Under the pieces are notes generated by a model. The model had not been told where the DNA came from. It ran no database searches and saw only the letters and a list, made by a program, of their open reading frames with translations. Below are positions 1 to 6,707 of a DNA stretch of 14,377 nucleotides, one piece after another. The translations under genes and the position numbers were made by a program. Within the stretch, counting starts at the first letter, position 1. Every line of letters starts with the position of its first letter. The stretch is from NCBI GenBank assembly GCA_900556365.1, contig USOG01000022.1, positions 1 to 14,377 on the forward strand, in the 5' to 3' direction. The stretch is from an uncultured Collinsella sp. GTDB taxonomy: Bacteria > Actinomycetota > Coriobacteriia > Coriobacteriales > Coriobacteriaceae.

Positions 1-246
1 GTGGCACGCAGCCGCCATCCCAAGTCGATGGTACTCGCAAGTTCGGTTGAGCCCATGGCGTTTAACGTCGGCATCTCGTTTGGCACCGCAGTGGGCGGCG
101 CCGTGGTAAGCAGCGTTGGCATTGCATACGTGGGCGCAGTGGGTGCCGCGTTCTCGCTTGTGGCCTGGGCGCTCACGCTGGTGACGATTAAGCTGGCACG
201 TTGGGAGCGTCGCCGTCAATCAGCAGAGCCCTCGATGCGGGCATAG
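1..246 (+). CDS. MFS transporter, C-terminal end (partial)
   Basis: This is the last 81 codons of a gene that enters from outside the window; the GTG at position 1 is only the window edge, not a supported start. The residues show a stretch rich in Gly and Ala (FNVGISFGTAVGGAVVSS, then GAVGAAFSLVAWALTLV) that forms the last two membrane segments, and a charged basic tail (KLARWERRR). The pattern of a small-residue helix after an FN-G-I-G-G motif is typical of the end of drug/sugar efflux transporters of the major facilitator superfamily (DHA1/AraJ-like). The substrate cannot be told from this fragment. No terminator with a U-tract follows directly; the nearest hairpin is at 410-444. Confidence 0.7.
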   Translation: MARSRHPKSMVLASSVEPMAFNVGISFGTAVGGAVVSSVGIAYVGAVGAAFSLVAWALTLVTIKLARWERRRQSAEPSMRA

Positions 247-332
247 GGGCGAACACGGCCCAGAGTGGCGAGCAACCGGTGAAAGCCGCCCAATATGAGT
301 ATGTTTATCCGCCTGGAAGCTTCAGCAGTGCA

Positions 333-392
333 ATTTCGTGTACTTCAGATACACACTTTTCTACGATTTCGTGTATCCGAAGTACACGAAAT
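333..392. repeat. Two phased GTGTA-N7-TACAC dyads forming a 22-nt inverted repeat
   Basis: Two dyads of the form GTGTA-N7-TACAC lie at 338-354 and 371-387, starting exactly 33 bp apart, and each is preceded by ATTTC. Together they form a larger inverted repeat: arms 333-354 and 371-392 are complementary at 21 of 22 positions, with a 16-nt loop. This looks like a double operator on one face of the helix, or a cruciform or small palindromic mobile repeat. No gene starts close downstream on the + strand; the next start is at 683. Confidence 0.6.
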
Positions 393-409
393 GCGCGTGG
401 GGTAACTCA

Positions 410-444
410 AAGGCGGCGACAGACGCATTGTCTGCCGCCGCCTT
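410..444 (-). terminator. Strong hairpin, probable terminator of the minus-strand remnant
   Basis: The arms 410-418 and 436-444 (AAGGCGGCG / CGCCGCCTT) pair perfectly. A CAGAC/GTCTG helix extends them at 420-424 / 430-434 across one mismatch. Read on the minus strand the hairpin is followed by TTTGAG, and it lies about 30 nt past the stop codon of the minus-strand fragment at 476. On the + strand there is no T-run. It could also stop read-through from the MFS gene. Confidence 0.5.
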
Positions 445-475
445 CTACACCGGATTTTATAGATATGTGGGGCGT

Positions 476-580
476 TTACTCCATGCCCAGCAGCTCGCGC
501 ATCTGAGTTGCGTAGTTGGAAGCCATGTTGCCGTAGACAATCTGCACGCCGCCGTTGACATGCACATGAGCCAGACCCCC
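476..580 (-). pseudogene. C-terminal remnant of a minus-strand gene, possibly a PTS EIIB-type domain
   Basis: The minus strand reads HVHVNGGVQIVYGNMASNY followed by ATQMRELLGME and a TAA stop at 476-478. The end looks like real protein: the run VQIVYG followed by an amphipathic helix is reminiscent of the final strand and helix of PTS EIIB domains (typical VQVIxG ... L motif). Upstream of about 580 the reading frame has no plausible protein and runs antisense into the acyltransferase start. The terminator-like hairpin at 410-444 is in the right place for its 3' end. I read it as the surviving tail of a deleted gene. The family assignment is weak, and it could be a short unrelated open frame. 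Confidence 0.3.
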
Positions 581-607
581 GAATCCGCCCGATTTGGGGG
601 TCTTTCT
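574..607 (+). terminator. Hairpin with short T-rich tail
   Basis: Arms GACCCCCGAAT (574-584) and ATTTGGGGGTC (592-602) pair with one mismatch around a loop of 7 nt, followed by TTTCT on the + strand. It lies at the point where the minus-strand gene remnant loses recognisable sequence and about 30 bp before the acyltransferase promoter, so it may insulate that promoter. Confidence 0.45.
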
Positions 608-615
608 CGTCAAAA

Positions 616-644
616 TGTACGCTAAATCCATGAGGGTATATAAT
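616..644 (+). promoter_or_regulatory. Probable promoter of the acyltransferase gene
   Basis: A perfect TATAAT stands at 639-644 inside TATATAAT, 39 bp before the start codon at 683. The matching -35 position (TGTACG at about 616-621, 17 bp spacer) is a poor match to TTGACA, so only the -10 element is convincing. Confidence 0.5.
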
Positions 645-682
645 GGGAGGTTCTGCTCAAATGCACGAAGAAAGGGGTGGCA

Positions 683-1789
683 ATGTCTGGGCATGAGGAG
701 CGCGTCTTGTCGCTTGACGGCCTGCGAGGGCTTGGGGCGCTGATGGTGTTCCTGTATCACGTCGACATCATGGTCAAGCCGTTTGGCGCGGGGGGTCCGA
801 GCCTCTTCCCTGGCACCGCGTCGGTCATGGTGTTCTTCATCCTGTCAGGCATAGTGCTGTCTCTTGTTCCCTTTAAGCACATGGGAAACGGCGGGTACGA
901 CTGGCTTGGCTACTACCCAAGAAGGGTCGTCCGCCTTTGCGTGCCGCTGTTTGCGGCGATTGCACTGGCCCTTCCTGCGGGCTACGTGGCATGGCGCCTG
1001 GGGTCCACGTCGCGCTCCGCGCTTGCCGTCGCCTACGACGCGGGCCTGCCCACGGCGGTTCATGACATCCTCATGCAGTTCGACGTGCTGTTCAACGTAT
1101 CCGATGGCCTCAACAACCTCTTTGGCGCGCAGCTCGTCCGCGTTGACTCTCCCGTCTGGTCCATGAGCTGGGAGCTCTGGTTTAGCCTGACGCTTCCGCT
1201 GGCCATCTGGTGTATATCAAGGATTCGCCGGACGGGTCTGGCGGTTGTTGCGACCTTTATTGCGGTGCTTGTCTCGCACTGGACGGGCTACTTTCCGCTG
1301 CGCCTTTGCCTGATGTTCTGGCTTGGCATCATGGTGGCCCGGCAATTCGACAAAATCAAGGCCGTCAAGCTTTCAATCCTAGCCGAGCTGGCGCTGCTTG
1401 TGGCCTCCGTTGGTGTTATCGAGCTCTCGCTCGTGTGGCATCCCGGCGGGGTCCTCGAGGCGTTGAAGTCCACCGCCATGAACGCGGCCTGCCTGGTGGT
1501 GGTTGTCGTCGCGATCGCCGACGGGTTCACGCGCCGTGCGCTCTCTGCGGCCCCCATGGTCTTTTTGGGAAAGGTGTCGTACAGCCTCTACCTTACCCAC
1601 GCCATTGTCATCGGTGCGCTCGTTGCCCTGCTGCCCAGGCTCGGGATTGTCGACCCGCTCGCGATTGCCGCGGTCTCGCTGCCCGCAAGCATGCTCGTCT
1701 CCGTTGCGTTCTGGCGCATTATCGAGATTCCCAGCATGAACCTGTCGCGCTCGCTGGCATCGTCAGGGCCTAGGGACGCCGTTCGATAA
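683..1789 (+). CDS. Membrane acyltransferase family 3 protein
   Basis: This 368-residue integral membrane protein belongs to the acyltransferase-3 family (PF01757 type), which moves acetyl or other acyl groups onto exported sugars, cell-wall or exopolysaccharide substrates. The N-terminus has the family signature SLDGLRGLGALMVFLYHVD, including the conserved His. The mid-protein motif SPVWSMSWELWFSLTLPL matches the usual W-S-x-x-x-E-x-x-F-S/Y motif, and the late helix GKVSYSLYLTHAIVIGAL is also typical. About ten hydrophobic segments can be counted. I prefer the ATG at 683 to the GTG two codons earlier because AAAGGGG at 671-677 is then well spaced. The length is normal. The truncated phosphatase start follows 36 bp downstream on the same strand, so the two were probably one transcript before the insertion. 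The substrate is unknown. Confidence 0.88.
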   Translation: MSGHEERVLSLDGLRGLGALMVFLYHVDIMVKPFGAGGPSLFPGTASVMVFFILSGIVLSLVPFKHMGNGGYDWLGYYPRRVVRLCVPLFAAIALALPAGYVAWRLGSTSRSALAVAYDAGLPTAVHDILMQFDVLFNVSDGLNNLFGAQLVRVDSPVWSMSWELWFSLTLPLAIWCISRIRRTGLAVVATFIAVLVSHWTGYFPLRLCLMFWLGIMVARQFDKIKAVKLSILAELALLVASVGVIELSLVWHPGGVLEALKSTAMNAACLVVVVVAIADGFTRRALSAAPMVFLGKVSYSLYLTHAIVIGALVALLPRLGIVDPLAIAAVSLPASMLVSVAFWRIIEIPSMNLSRSLASSGPRDAVR

Positions 1790-1825
1790 TGCGTCGTACT
1801 TGGCTTCGTTTGGAGAGAGCTGGTC

Positions 1826-1882
1826 ATGAATAGTCCAAAGCCCGTCCACCGCGTTCTCTTTGTCTGCCACGGCAATATTTGA
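1826..1882 (+). pseudogene. 5' stub of LMW protein tyrosine phosphatase gene, cut by the integrative element
   Basis: Eighteen codons read MNSPKPVHRVLFVCHGNI and then meet a TGA. The stub has a good ribosome site (GGAGAGAG at 1812-1819). VLFVCHGNI is the first beta-strand and the start of the phosphate-binding loop of low-molecular-weight protein tyrosine phosphatases, and the same CHGNI continues as CRSTMAE at 12081 on the other side of the element. The stop codon comes from element DNA immediately after the 14-bp core. The peptide lacks the catalytic arginine and cannot be active. This is the original host start of the gene found at 12060-12506. Confidence 0.9.
1865..1878. other. attL core site
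   Basis: TGCCACGGCAATAT is identical to 12081-12094. The sequences outside the 14 bp differ on both sides (TCTTTGTC before this copy, ATGTTCGTA before the right copy), which fixes the maximum length of the exact repeat. The first base is the first base of the catalytic cysteine codon of the phosphatase stub. Confidence 0.9.
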
Positions 1883-1890
1883 CTAAAGGA

Positions 1891-1925
1891 GCAAACCGCC
1901 TCGTAAATGAGTGGTTTGCCCTTTT
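1891..1925. terminator. Hairpin at left end of element, probable bidirectional terminator
   Basis: GCAAACC (1891-1897) pairs with GGTTTGC (1913-1919), with partial extension towards the loop, followed by CCTTTTC on the + strand and TCCTTTAG on the minus strand. It can end transcripts from the acyltransferase and phosphatase stub entering the element, and those of the XRE gene leaving it. Confidence 0.55.
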
Positions 1926-1939
1926 CATCTTGCTGCTAT

Positions 1940-1960
1940 GCAACTTTTTCACAACTTTTG
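1940..1960. repeat. Left-end arm-type repeats (CAACTTTT x2)
   Basis: CAACTTTTT starts at 1941 and CAACTTTT at 1952, 11 bp apart in the same orientation. The same octamer occurs twice, 12 bp apart and in the same orientation, near the right end at 11926 and 11938. Paired short direct repeats inside each end are what the N-terminal arm-binding domain of Tn916-type integrases recognises. Confidence 0.5.
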
Positions 1961-1977
1961 AGTGCTGGAATTCGCCC

Positions 1978-2313
1978 CTAGCCGCGTCTTTTAGCCATCG
2001 CATCCCGCAGCGCCCGAAGCACTTCGATTGCCACGGGCAGCTCGTCGACCTCGAACGAATCCAGGATCTCTCGCACCTCTAACGAAAGCGTCGACTTATC
2101 AGGCCTCGGCTCGTCGGACAGCAGCGCGTCGGCGCCGACCGAAAGCTCCTCGGCAATCTTCGATAGCACGGGCAGGCTCAGCTTAGTGTTTCCGGTCTCG
2201 ATATGGCTCATATGCGTGACGGAGATGCCGACCTTTCCTGCCAGCGCCTCCTGCGACATCCCGCAGGCCTTACGGTACCGCCGTATGCGTTGGCCTATTT
2301 CGAAATACTTCAC
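1978..2313 (-). CDS. XRE-family helix-turn-helix transcriptional regulator
   Basis: This 111-residue protein is a cytoplasmic DNA-binding repressor of the lambda-Cro/XRE type. Residues 5-60 form a classic five-helix HTH (IGQRIRRYRKACGMSQEALA, then VGISVTHMSHIETGNTKLS). The C-terminal half is short and acidic (LEVREILDSFEVDELPVA), probably a dimerisation segment. I choose the GTG at 2313 because GGCGGTGAT, eight of nine bases of the ideal GGAGGTGAT, lies seven bases before it. The in-frame ATG at 2328 lies inside the palindrome at 2323-2358 and the one at 2370 is beyond it; neither has a ribosome site. The gene is divergent from the surface-protein operon, so it probably represses itself and that operon. 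It could instead control excision. Confidence 0.88.
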   Translation of the reverse strand: MKYFEIGQRIRRYRKACGMSQEALAGKVGISVTHMSHIETGNTKLSLPVLSKIAEELSVGADALLSDEPRPDKSTLSLEVREILDSFEVDELPVAIEVLRALRDAMAKRRG

Positions 2314-2322
2314 ACTATCACC

Positions 2323-2358
2323 GCCCATACGAATCAATCTGACTTGAATCGTATGGGC
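2323..2358. promoter_or_regulatory. Palindromic operator upstream of the XRE gene
   Basis: The arms GCCCATACGAATCAA (2323-2337) and TTGAATCGTATGGGC (2344-2358) are complementary at 14 of 15 positions around a 6-bp centre. The site overlaps the ribosome-binding region of the XRE gene and faces the surface operon. This size and position fit the dimer-binding operator of the adjacent regulator. A perfect TATAAT at 2372-2377 on the + strand lies just beyond it, without a clear -35 box. Confidence 0.65.
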
Positions 2359-2441
2359 ATTTTTCTGCAAGTATAATAAACTGTAAGGGCTAATTATTGC
2401 CTATGTAGTTCAATTATGAGCAATAGTCAGCATTCCGAAAA

Positions 2442-2464
2442 CGGGTGCGCCGAAGGCGCACCCG
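2442..2464 (+). other. Perfect 10-bp hairpin in leader of first two-TM gene
   Basis: CGGGTGCGCC (2442-2451) and GGCGCACCCG (2455-2464) pair fully with the loop GAA. There is no T-run, so it is not a standard terminator. It ends about 25 nt before the GTG start at 2490 and is followed by GAGGAGAAGGG. A comparable hairpin stands before the paralogous gene at 6708, which suggests a role in translation or RNA stability. Confidence 0.55.
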
Positions 2465-2489
2465 CATATCGAGGAGAAGGGTAAAGGCT

Positions 2490-3293
2490 GTGGGGGAACA
2501 AACGGCAGATCTGCTGTCGGGAATCACGACCGCGCACGACCTGATGCATCGCGTGGTCAATCTGCAAAATCGCATCAACCAACTGACCACGCAGTTCTCG
2601 CAAAAGACAGCAAGGAAGACCAAGCGGCACCCCGTGCTCTATGCCATAGCCGGTTTCCTCATCGTCTTCACGCTCATCACGAGCACGCCGCTCTGCGCGC
2701 TCACGTATCCGTTCTCCCTCCCGTTCTACGCGACCGGAGGACCGGACCTCCAAAGGGACGTCTGGAATGCCATAAACCTGATCGTCTCCGCCGTCATCGG
2801 CGTGGTCCTCTACCTGGTCATCGCCAAGGCGGCCGACACGTCCCGCGCCCGCCGCAACGTCTATATCGACAACAACAACGCCGTGGTCGACGCAAATAAC
2901 CAGGCGCTCGCGCAGAGCATCGAGCAAACCAAGCAGGAGATCTTCACCGTGTAGCAACGTTGGGCGGCAGAGGTCGCGCCGTGGTACCCCATGGACTATG
3001 ACAACACCGCAGCCGTCGACTTCTTCCTCTCCGCCGTGCGCAACCATCGCGCCACCACCGTGCAGGAGATGGTGAACCTCTACGAGACCGAGATGGACCA
3101 GCGACGCATGGAGGCGGGGCAGCAGGAGATGCTCAACCAGCAGCGCATCGGCAACATGCTCCAGATCGGCAACCTCTTTATGCAGGAGCAGATTCTCAAC
3201 CAGGCCCAGCAGATCAACGCGAACACCGCAAGCACGAGCAGGAACGTCGATTGGATCGCGCGCGATGTGTTCGGCAAACGCAACGGACTGTAA
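2490..3293 (+). pseudogene. Two-TM coiled-coil membrane protein, copy 1, interrupted by an amber codon
   Basis: The frame aligns along nearly its whole length with the intact paralogue at 6708-7535; by eye about three quarters of residues are identical. Codon 155 is TAG (2952-2954) where the paralogue has CAG for Gln; the frame then continues undisturbed to 3293. The GTG start at 2490 is set by alignment (MGEQTADLL against MEEQASLL); the longer Arg-rich frame from 2445 runs through the leader hairpin. The 154-residue product would keep the N-terminal helix and both membrane segments (about 48-67 and 92-111) but lose the conserved C-terminal coiled coil. An ATG at 2991 could start the second part, but no ribosome site is near it. 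A recent nonsense mutation is the simplest reading; suppression or a sequencing error cannot be excluded. The final residues (NVDWIARDVFGKRNGL) differ from copy 2. Confidence 0.8.
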
Positions 3294-3341
3294 CCGGCCG
3301 ATTTAACGAAAACGTAAACCCAAAAGAAAGGAAAAGGGAAG

Positions 3342-4556
3342 ATGAAATCAACGACATGGAAAAGAGGGGTGCTGACCCTCGCGGGCGTGTTCGCCCTGTG
3401 CGTAGCACTGCTGTCCGGCGCGCGCGGCGCCTATGCCGAGGAAATCAGCGGCAACGGCTGGACGCTCAACGACGGCGTGCTCACGTTGACGGCGGACATC
3501 CCCACGGCAACCACATATGACTGGACGCAGTACGCCTCGCAGATCACAGAGGTCAAGGTTGCCGAGGGCGTCACGGAAATCCCCGGCACCGCGTTCGCCT
3601 CGTACGGTAGCGTCCAGTACAGCAACCTGCATAAGGTGACGCTGTCCTCCACGGTGAAGACCATCAGGGTCTCCGCATTCGCGGACAACCCTAGCCTCAC
3701 CGAGGTCCATCTGAACGATGGGCTGGAGCGCGTGTGGAACTGCGCGTTCCAGAATGCGGGATTCACCGAGATCAAGCTGCCCGCAAACGTCGACTGGCAT
3801 TCCGATGTCTTCGTCTACTGCAAGAAGCTCACCTCGGTGACCATTCCCTCCGGTTCCACATGGGGCGGCGGCGGCAACGCGCAGTTCTACGGCTGCACCA
3901 ACCTTGAGAACGTGCATGTCGAGGAGGGCGTGACCGAGATCCCCGACCAGTTCCTCAACCAATGCGACAGCCTCAAGAATGTCTGGATCCCCAAATCCGT
4001 CACGGCCATCCATTCGACGCCCATTCTCAACTGCCGCATCATCGGCTACAAGGGGACCGAGGCGGAGCGCTATGCGAAGTGGCGTCAGGAGGTCGGCGTG
4101 AACACCGTTGAGTTCCATGCCATCGACAGCGACGCGCACGAAGGTACTTGGAAGGTCACGACCCCCGCGACCTGCACCGCGCCCGGGCAGGAGCAGCTGA
4201 CATGCGATATCTGCGGGGCCGTCCAGACGCGCGAGATCGCGGCGACCGACCACACATGGGACAAGGGCACCGTGACTACCGAGCCCACCGCGACGAAGGA
4301 GGGCGTGCGCACCTACACCTGCACCAAATGCGGCGCCACCAAGACCGAGACCGTCGCCGCCCTCGGGACGTCGACCGAGCAGAAAAAGCAAGCGCAGGCA
4401 AACGGCTCGAATGGCTCGAACGCAAAAACCGATGCCAAGAACGGCGAGCTGCCCAAGACGGGTGACAACATCCTCCCCTTCCTCGCAACGCTCGCAGTAT
4501 CCTTGGCGCTCATCTCGGCCGGCGTCTTCATGGAGCACATGCGCGCCTCAAAGTAA
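3342..4556 (+). CDS. Secreted BspA-type leucine-rich repeat protein with LPKTG sortase anchor
   Basis: This 404-residue protein is exported and probably linked to peptidoglycan by a host sortase. Residues 1-32 are a Sec signal peptide (basic start, hydrophobic core, AYA cleavage before Glu33). Residues about 60-230 hold BspA-like LRR units (repeated patterns such as VTEIPGTAF, LTSVTIP, LENVHVEEGVTEIP), a fold used for adhesion or ligand binding. IIGYKGTEAERYAKW closes the LRR block, as is common in this family. Two zinc-ribbon-like repeats follow, with Cys288-x2-Cys291 and Cys327-x2-Cys330, each with an H-T/x-W element. A low-complexity Asn/Ser/Lys spacer leads to LPKTG at 370-374, a hydrophobic helix and a short tail (HMRASK). 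A purine-rich ribosome site (AAAGGAAAAGGG) precedes the ATG. No sortase gene is present in the window. The ligand is unknown. Confidence 0.9.
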   Translation: MKSTTWKRGVLTLAGVFALCVALLSGARGAYAEEISGNGWTLNDGVLTLTADIPTATTYDWTQYASQITEVKVAEGVTEIPGTAFASYGSVQYSNLHKVTLSSTVKTIRVSAFADNPSLTEVHLNDGLERVWNCAFQNAGFTEIKLPANVDWHSDVFVYCKKLTSVTIPSGSTWGGGGNAQFYGCTNLENVHVEEGVTEIPDQFLNQCDSLKNVWIPKSVTAIHSTPILNCRIIGYKGTEAERYAKWRQEVGVNTVEFHAIDSDAHEGTWKVTTPATCTAPGQEQLTCDICGAVQTREIAATDHTWDKGTVTTEPTATKEGVRTYTCTKCGATKTETVAALGTSTEQKKQAQANGSNGSNAKTDAKNGELPKTGDNILPFLATLAVSLALISAGVFMEHMRASK

Positions 4557-4604
4557 TTTCTCAAGAGCGAACAGACATCACGGAGGAAGGAAGCGGGATA
4601 AGAG

Positions 4605-5657
4605 ATGGCTGACAGATCCGGCAAAAAGAAGCGGGCGGCACTGTGGGTGGCGATAGGTATCGCGGCGGTGGTCGCCATCTGCTGCGGAGGCGCCTATCTA
4701 TATCTCTCGGCGCAGGTGTCCAAGACCTACGGCGTTCCCCTCGTCGTAAACGCCGAAGGGCTTGACACGCGAAAGGGCACGAAGATCGCCATCCATGCCA
4801 CCGGAAAGGACTCCTCGGGCAACAGTGTGGACAGCGTGTTCCACGCGGGGTCGGACTCTTCGGACATCGCCCTCAGGCCGGGAGATTACCGCCTTGCGAT
4901 CGAGGCGTCACCCATCGCGGCGGACGGAACCATCTACGACACCAAGGGCGCGTCCACGAAGGTCAGCATCGACAAGGACGGCAAAGCCAACGTCAAGAAG
5001 GAAATCACCATCAAGCCTGTCCCCGCAGAAGAGGTGACGGACGCGCAGATCGATGCGGCATATAAGGCAGCAAAGGACAGCGGCATAAGCTCGTCAAAGC
5101 TCGACAAGCTCAAAGAGAAGGCACAAAAGCGCAGGGACGACGCCGTGGCAGCCAAGAAGGCCGAGGAAGAGAAGAAGACCGACGAGGCGAATAAGAGCAC
5201 CGAGGCGAGCACTTCCGAGAGCGAGCAGACGTCAACGGACCAGGCATCCAGCGGTGGCCATTCGTTCACGACCGACTACTTCTACGTGGACGTGCCGTCC
5301 GATTGGAAGCAGAACGAGTGGAGCGTGACCCAGCTAGACGACCACACGTGGCAGATTTCGCACAAACCGGCCAACGACTACGGCGGCGCAATCTGCATCG
5401 CCGTTGCGAAAGATAACCCGTGGCCGGTATACGGCACGCGGGAACTCGGCGCGACCGGCACCGGACTGAACGTATATGTCGGCAACGGGGCGGGAGACGG
5501 CCTGGAGAAGTATCTGACGATCGGGCTCACCAAGTCATGGGACCCGAACGATCCCAACTCCGTCCGCGGCGACGGCATGACGAACTCCCAATTCCAGGAT
5601 CAGCTCAACGCGAGAGAGTGGCTCAAGGCACAGCAGGAAAGCCAACAACAACAATAA
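4605..5657 (+). CDS. Membrane-anchored extracellular protein with Ig-like domain and C-terminal beta domain
   Basis: This 350-residue protein has a basic start and a single membrane helix at about 11-35 (AALWVAIGIAAVVAICCGG), giving an Nin-Cout anchor with the rest outside. Residues 43-145 are a beta-rich domain with features shared with the protein at 7561-8745: a FHAG/FYHAV step, an IALRPGDY or IALAEGDH turn, ASPIAADGTIYD or SPVNSDGSAFDIYD, and the end VPAEEVTDAQID or IPADKVTDDMLAD. Residues 146-215 are a Lys/Glu-rich probable coiled coil and a Ser/Thr linker. Residues 219-310 form a second domain (FTTDYFYVDVPSDW onwards), resembling beta domains common in Coriobacteriia surface proteins; the tail is Gln-rich. 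It sits 48 bp after the LRR gene and is probably cotranscribed. Function unknown; a role in display or assembly of the surface cassette is inference. Confidence 0.8.
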   Translation: MADRSGKKKRAALWVAIGIAAVVAICCGGAYLYLSAQVSKTYGVPLVVNAEGLDTRKGTKIAIHATGKDSSGNSVDSVFHAGSDSSDIALRPGDYRLAIEASPIAADGTIYDTKGASTKVSIDKDGKANVKKEITIKPVPAEEVTDAQIDAAYKAAKDSGISSSKLDKLKEKAQKRRDDAVAAKKAEEEKKTDEANKSTEASTSESEQTSTDQASSGGHSFTTDYFYVDVPSDWKQNEWSVTQLDDHTWQISHKPANDYGGAICIAVAKDNPWPVYGTRELGATGTGLNVYVGNGAGDGLEKYLTIGLTKSWDPNDPNSVRGDGMTNSQFQDQLNAREWLKAQQESQQQQ

Positions 5658-5697
5658 GTTGCATAGGGACAAGCCGAACGGCTCCGGAATCTTTACC

Positions 5698-5720
5698 GGG
5701 GCAGTCGTTCGACTTGCCCC
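5698..5720 (+). other. GC-rich hairpin between membrane-anchored protein and lipoprotein genes
   Basis: GGGGCA (5698-5703) pairs with TGCCCC (5715-5720), with inner GTC/GAC pairs and one bulged T. There is no T-run (CTTCCC follows), so it is at best a weak attenuator or RNA-processing site in this 144-bp gap, the longest gap within the operon. Confidence 0.4.
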
Positions 5721-5801
5721 CTTCCCATCAAAGCCGACGGGAAAGCATCGAGTAACAAGCTAAATCGACAAAGCAAGCGAACGCAAAAGGAGAAAACAAC
5801 T

Positions 5802-6638
5802 ATGAAGCAGTACACGAGGAGAGAGGCGCTCAAGCTATTCGGTATCGGGACGGTTACCATAGCGGGCTTTGGGCTGGTTGGATGTAGCGGTTCAGGCGGA
5901 GGCGTCAAGAACGCGAGCGAGCCCGTGCCTGCTTCGCAGGCTTTCGGCCAGGCGGGCGTGTGGATGGTCTACGACGGCGACAAGCAGATAGGAAAGGACA
6001 CAGGCGTCGAGCGCGTACTTGTCTTTGACGGCAACGGGAACGTCACCGTCTACGATACGAAATACGTGTGGATGAACGGCGGTACGTCCTACGTCGACGT
6101 CACGTTCGGTGACCTCGACGGGATGTCGAACGACGAAATCATCGACCTCGCCAAGAAGAAGGACCGGGAGCGCTTCGACGCCACCAAGCAGTCCGCCATC
6201 GACGAGACCAACGAGGACATCGAAGAAGCTACTTCCCTCCCCCCCGATTACGCCGCAAATGAGGCGGCAGGCCAGAAGGTCAACGAGGCCGCCGAGTACC
6301 AGGAGCCGGAAGCCGTGCCGTTCACCCTCAGACTCGAAACGGATGACACGGGAAATACCGCCGCATCAGAAACGCTCAGCTTCGAGCACCAGTCTCTGAA
6401 CAGCTCGCATTTCTACTCAGGCTCACATATCGGCAGTCATCCCGACAGATACGCGGACGAGGCGCTTTACGAGACCGAGCAAGTGGACATCGACCTTTCC
6501 GCGCCCACCTACTCGACCACCCAGACCGTCTATGGCACGACCTTCGGCGGTTACTCCGGCCTCGCCACCGTCGTGAACGAGGGGCACGCGGGCTTCACGT
6601 GGGACACCCCCGATGCCGAAGGGATAGAGGTGGACTAG
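5802..6638 (+). CDS. Tat-type lipoprotein of unknown function
   Basis: This 278-residue protein begins with TRREALK (residues 5-11), close to the twin-arginine consensus, then a hydrophobic stretch and a lipobox LVGC with the lipidated Cys at 28, followed by a Ser/Gly-rich tether. The mature part starts with a short beta-rich domain (GVWMVYDGDKQIGKDTG onwards; residues about 50-105), a pattern resembling small lipoprotein domains that report a value with VFDGNGNVTVYDTKY. An acidic helical segment (about 108-160) and a Ser/Thr/Tyr-rich C-terminus (TYSTTQTVYGTTFGGYSGL) follow. A ribosome site (AAAGGAG) stands before the ATG. It lies inside the surface operon and should be on the outer face of the membrane. 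I cannot name a family. Stop codon TAG, which shows that TAG acts as a stop in this cassette. Confidence 0.78.
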   Translation: MKQYTRREALKLFGIGTVTIAGFGLVGCSGSGGGVKNASEPVPASQAFGQAGVWMVYDGDKQIGKDTGVERVLVFDGNGNVTVYDTKYVWMNGGTSYVDVTFGDLDGMSNDEIIDLAKKKDRERFDATKQSAIDETNEDIEEATSLPPDYAANEAAGQKVNEAAEYQEPEAVPFTLRLETDDTGNTAASETLSFEHQSLNSSHFYSGSHIGSHPDRYADEALYETEQVDIDLSAPTYSTTQTVYGTTFGGYSGLATVVNEGHAGFTWDTPDAEGIEVD

Positions 6639-6650
6639 GCAATCGATACG

Positions 6651-6689
6651 CACGGATATAGCCCGATGACAGCTCGGGCTATATCCGTG
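6651..6689 (+). other. Perfect 16-bp hairpin before the second two-TM gene
   Basis: CACGGATATAGCCCGA (6651-6666) and TCGGGCTATATCCGTG (6674-6689) pair without mismatch around the 7-nt loop TGACAGC. The ribosome site GAAAGGAG follows a few bases later. It has no U-tract, so it is more likely to affect mRNA processing, partial termination or translation than to be a full terminator. It fills almost all of the gap between the lipoprotein and two-TM genes. Confidence 0.65.
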
Positions 6690-6707
6690 AAATAGAAAGG
6701 AGCAAAC

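Noticed and set aside
1879..2082. Plus-strand frame starting at the attL junction
   Set aside because: It is antisense to the XRE gene, has no clear start or protein pattern and contains the terminator and arm repeats.
2445..2489. Extended Arg-rich N-terminus of the first two-TM gene
   Set aside because: The extension is read from the leader hairpin and is absent from the paralogue; the GTG at 2490 aligns with the paralogue start.
2952..2954. Stop-codon reassignment or pyrrolysine at TAG
   Set aside because: TAG ends several neighbouring genes normally, and the paralogue has plain CAG at this site; no matching machinery is in the window.
3348..4538. 396-residue open frame antisense to the LRR protein gene
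   Set aside because: It mirrors the codon structure of a clear secreted LRR/LPKTG gene, has Arg/Gly/Leu-rich low-quality composition and no ribosome site; it is a GC-driven shadow.
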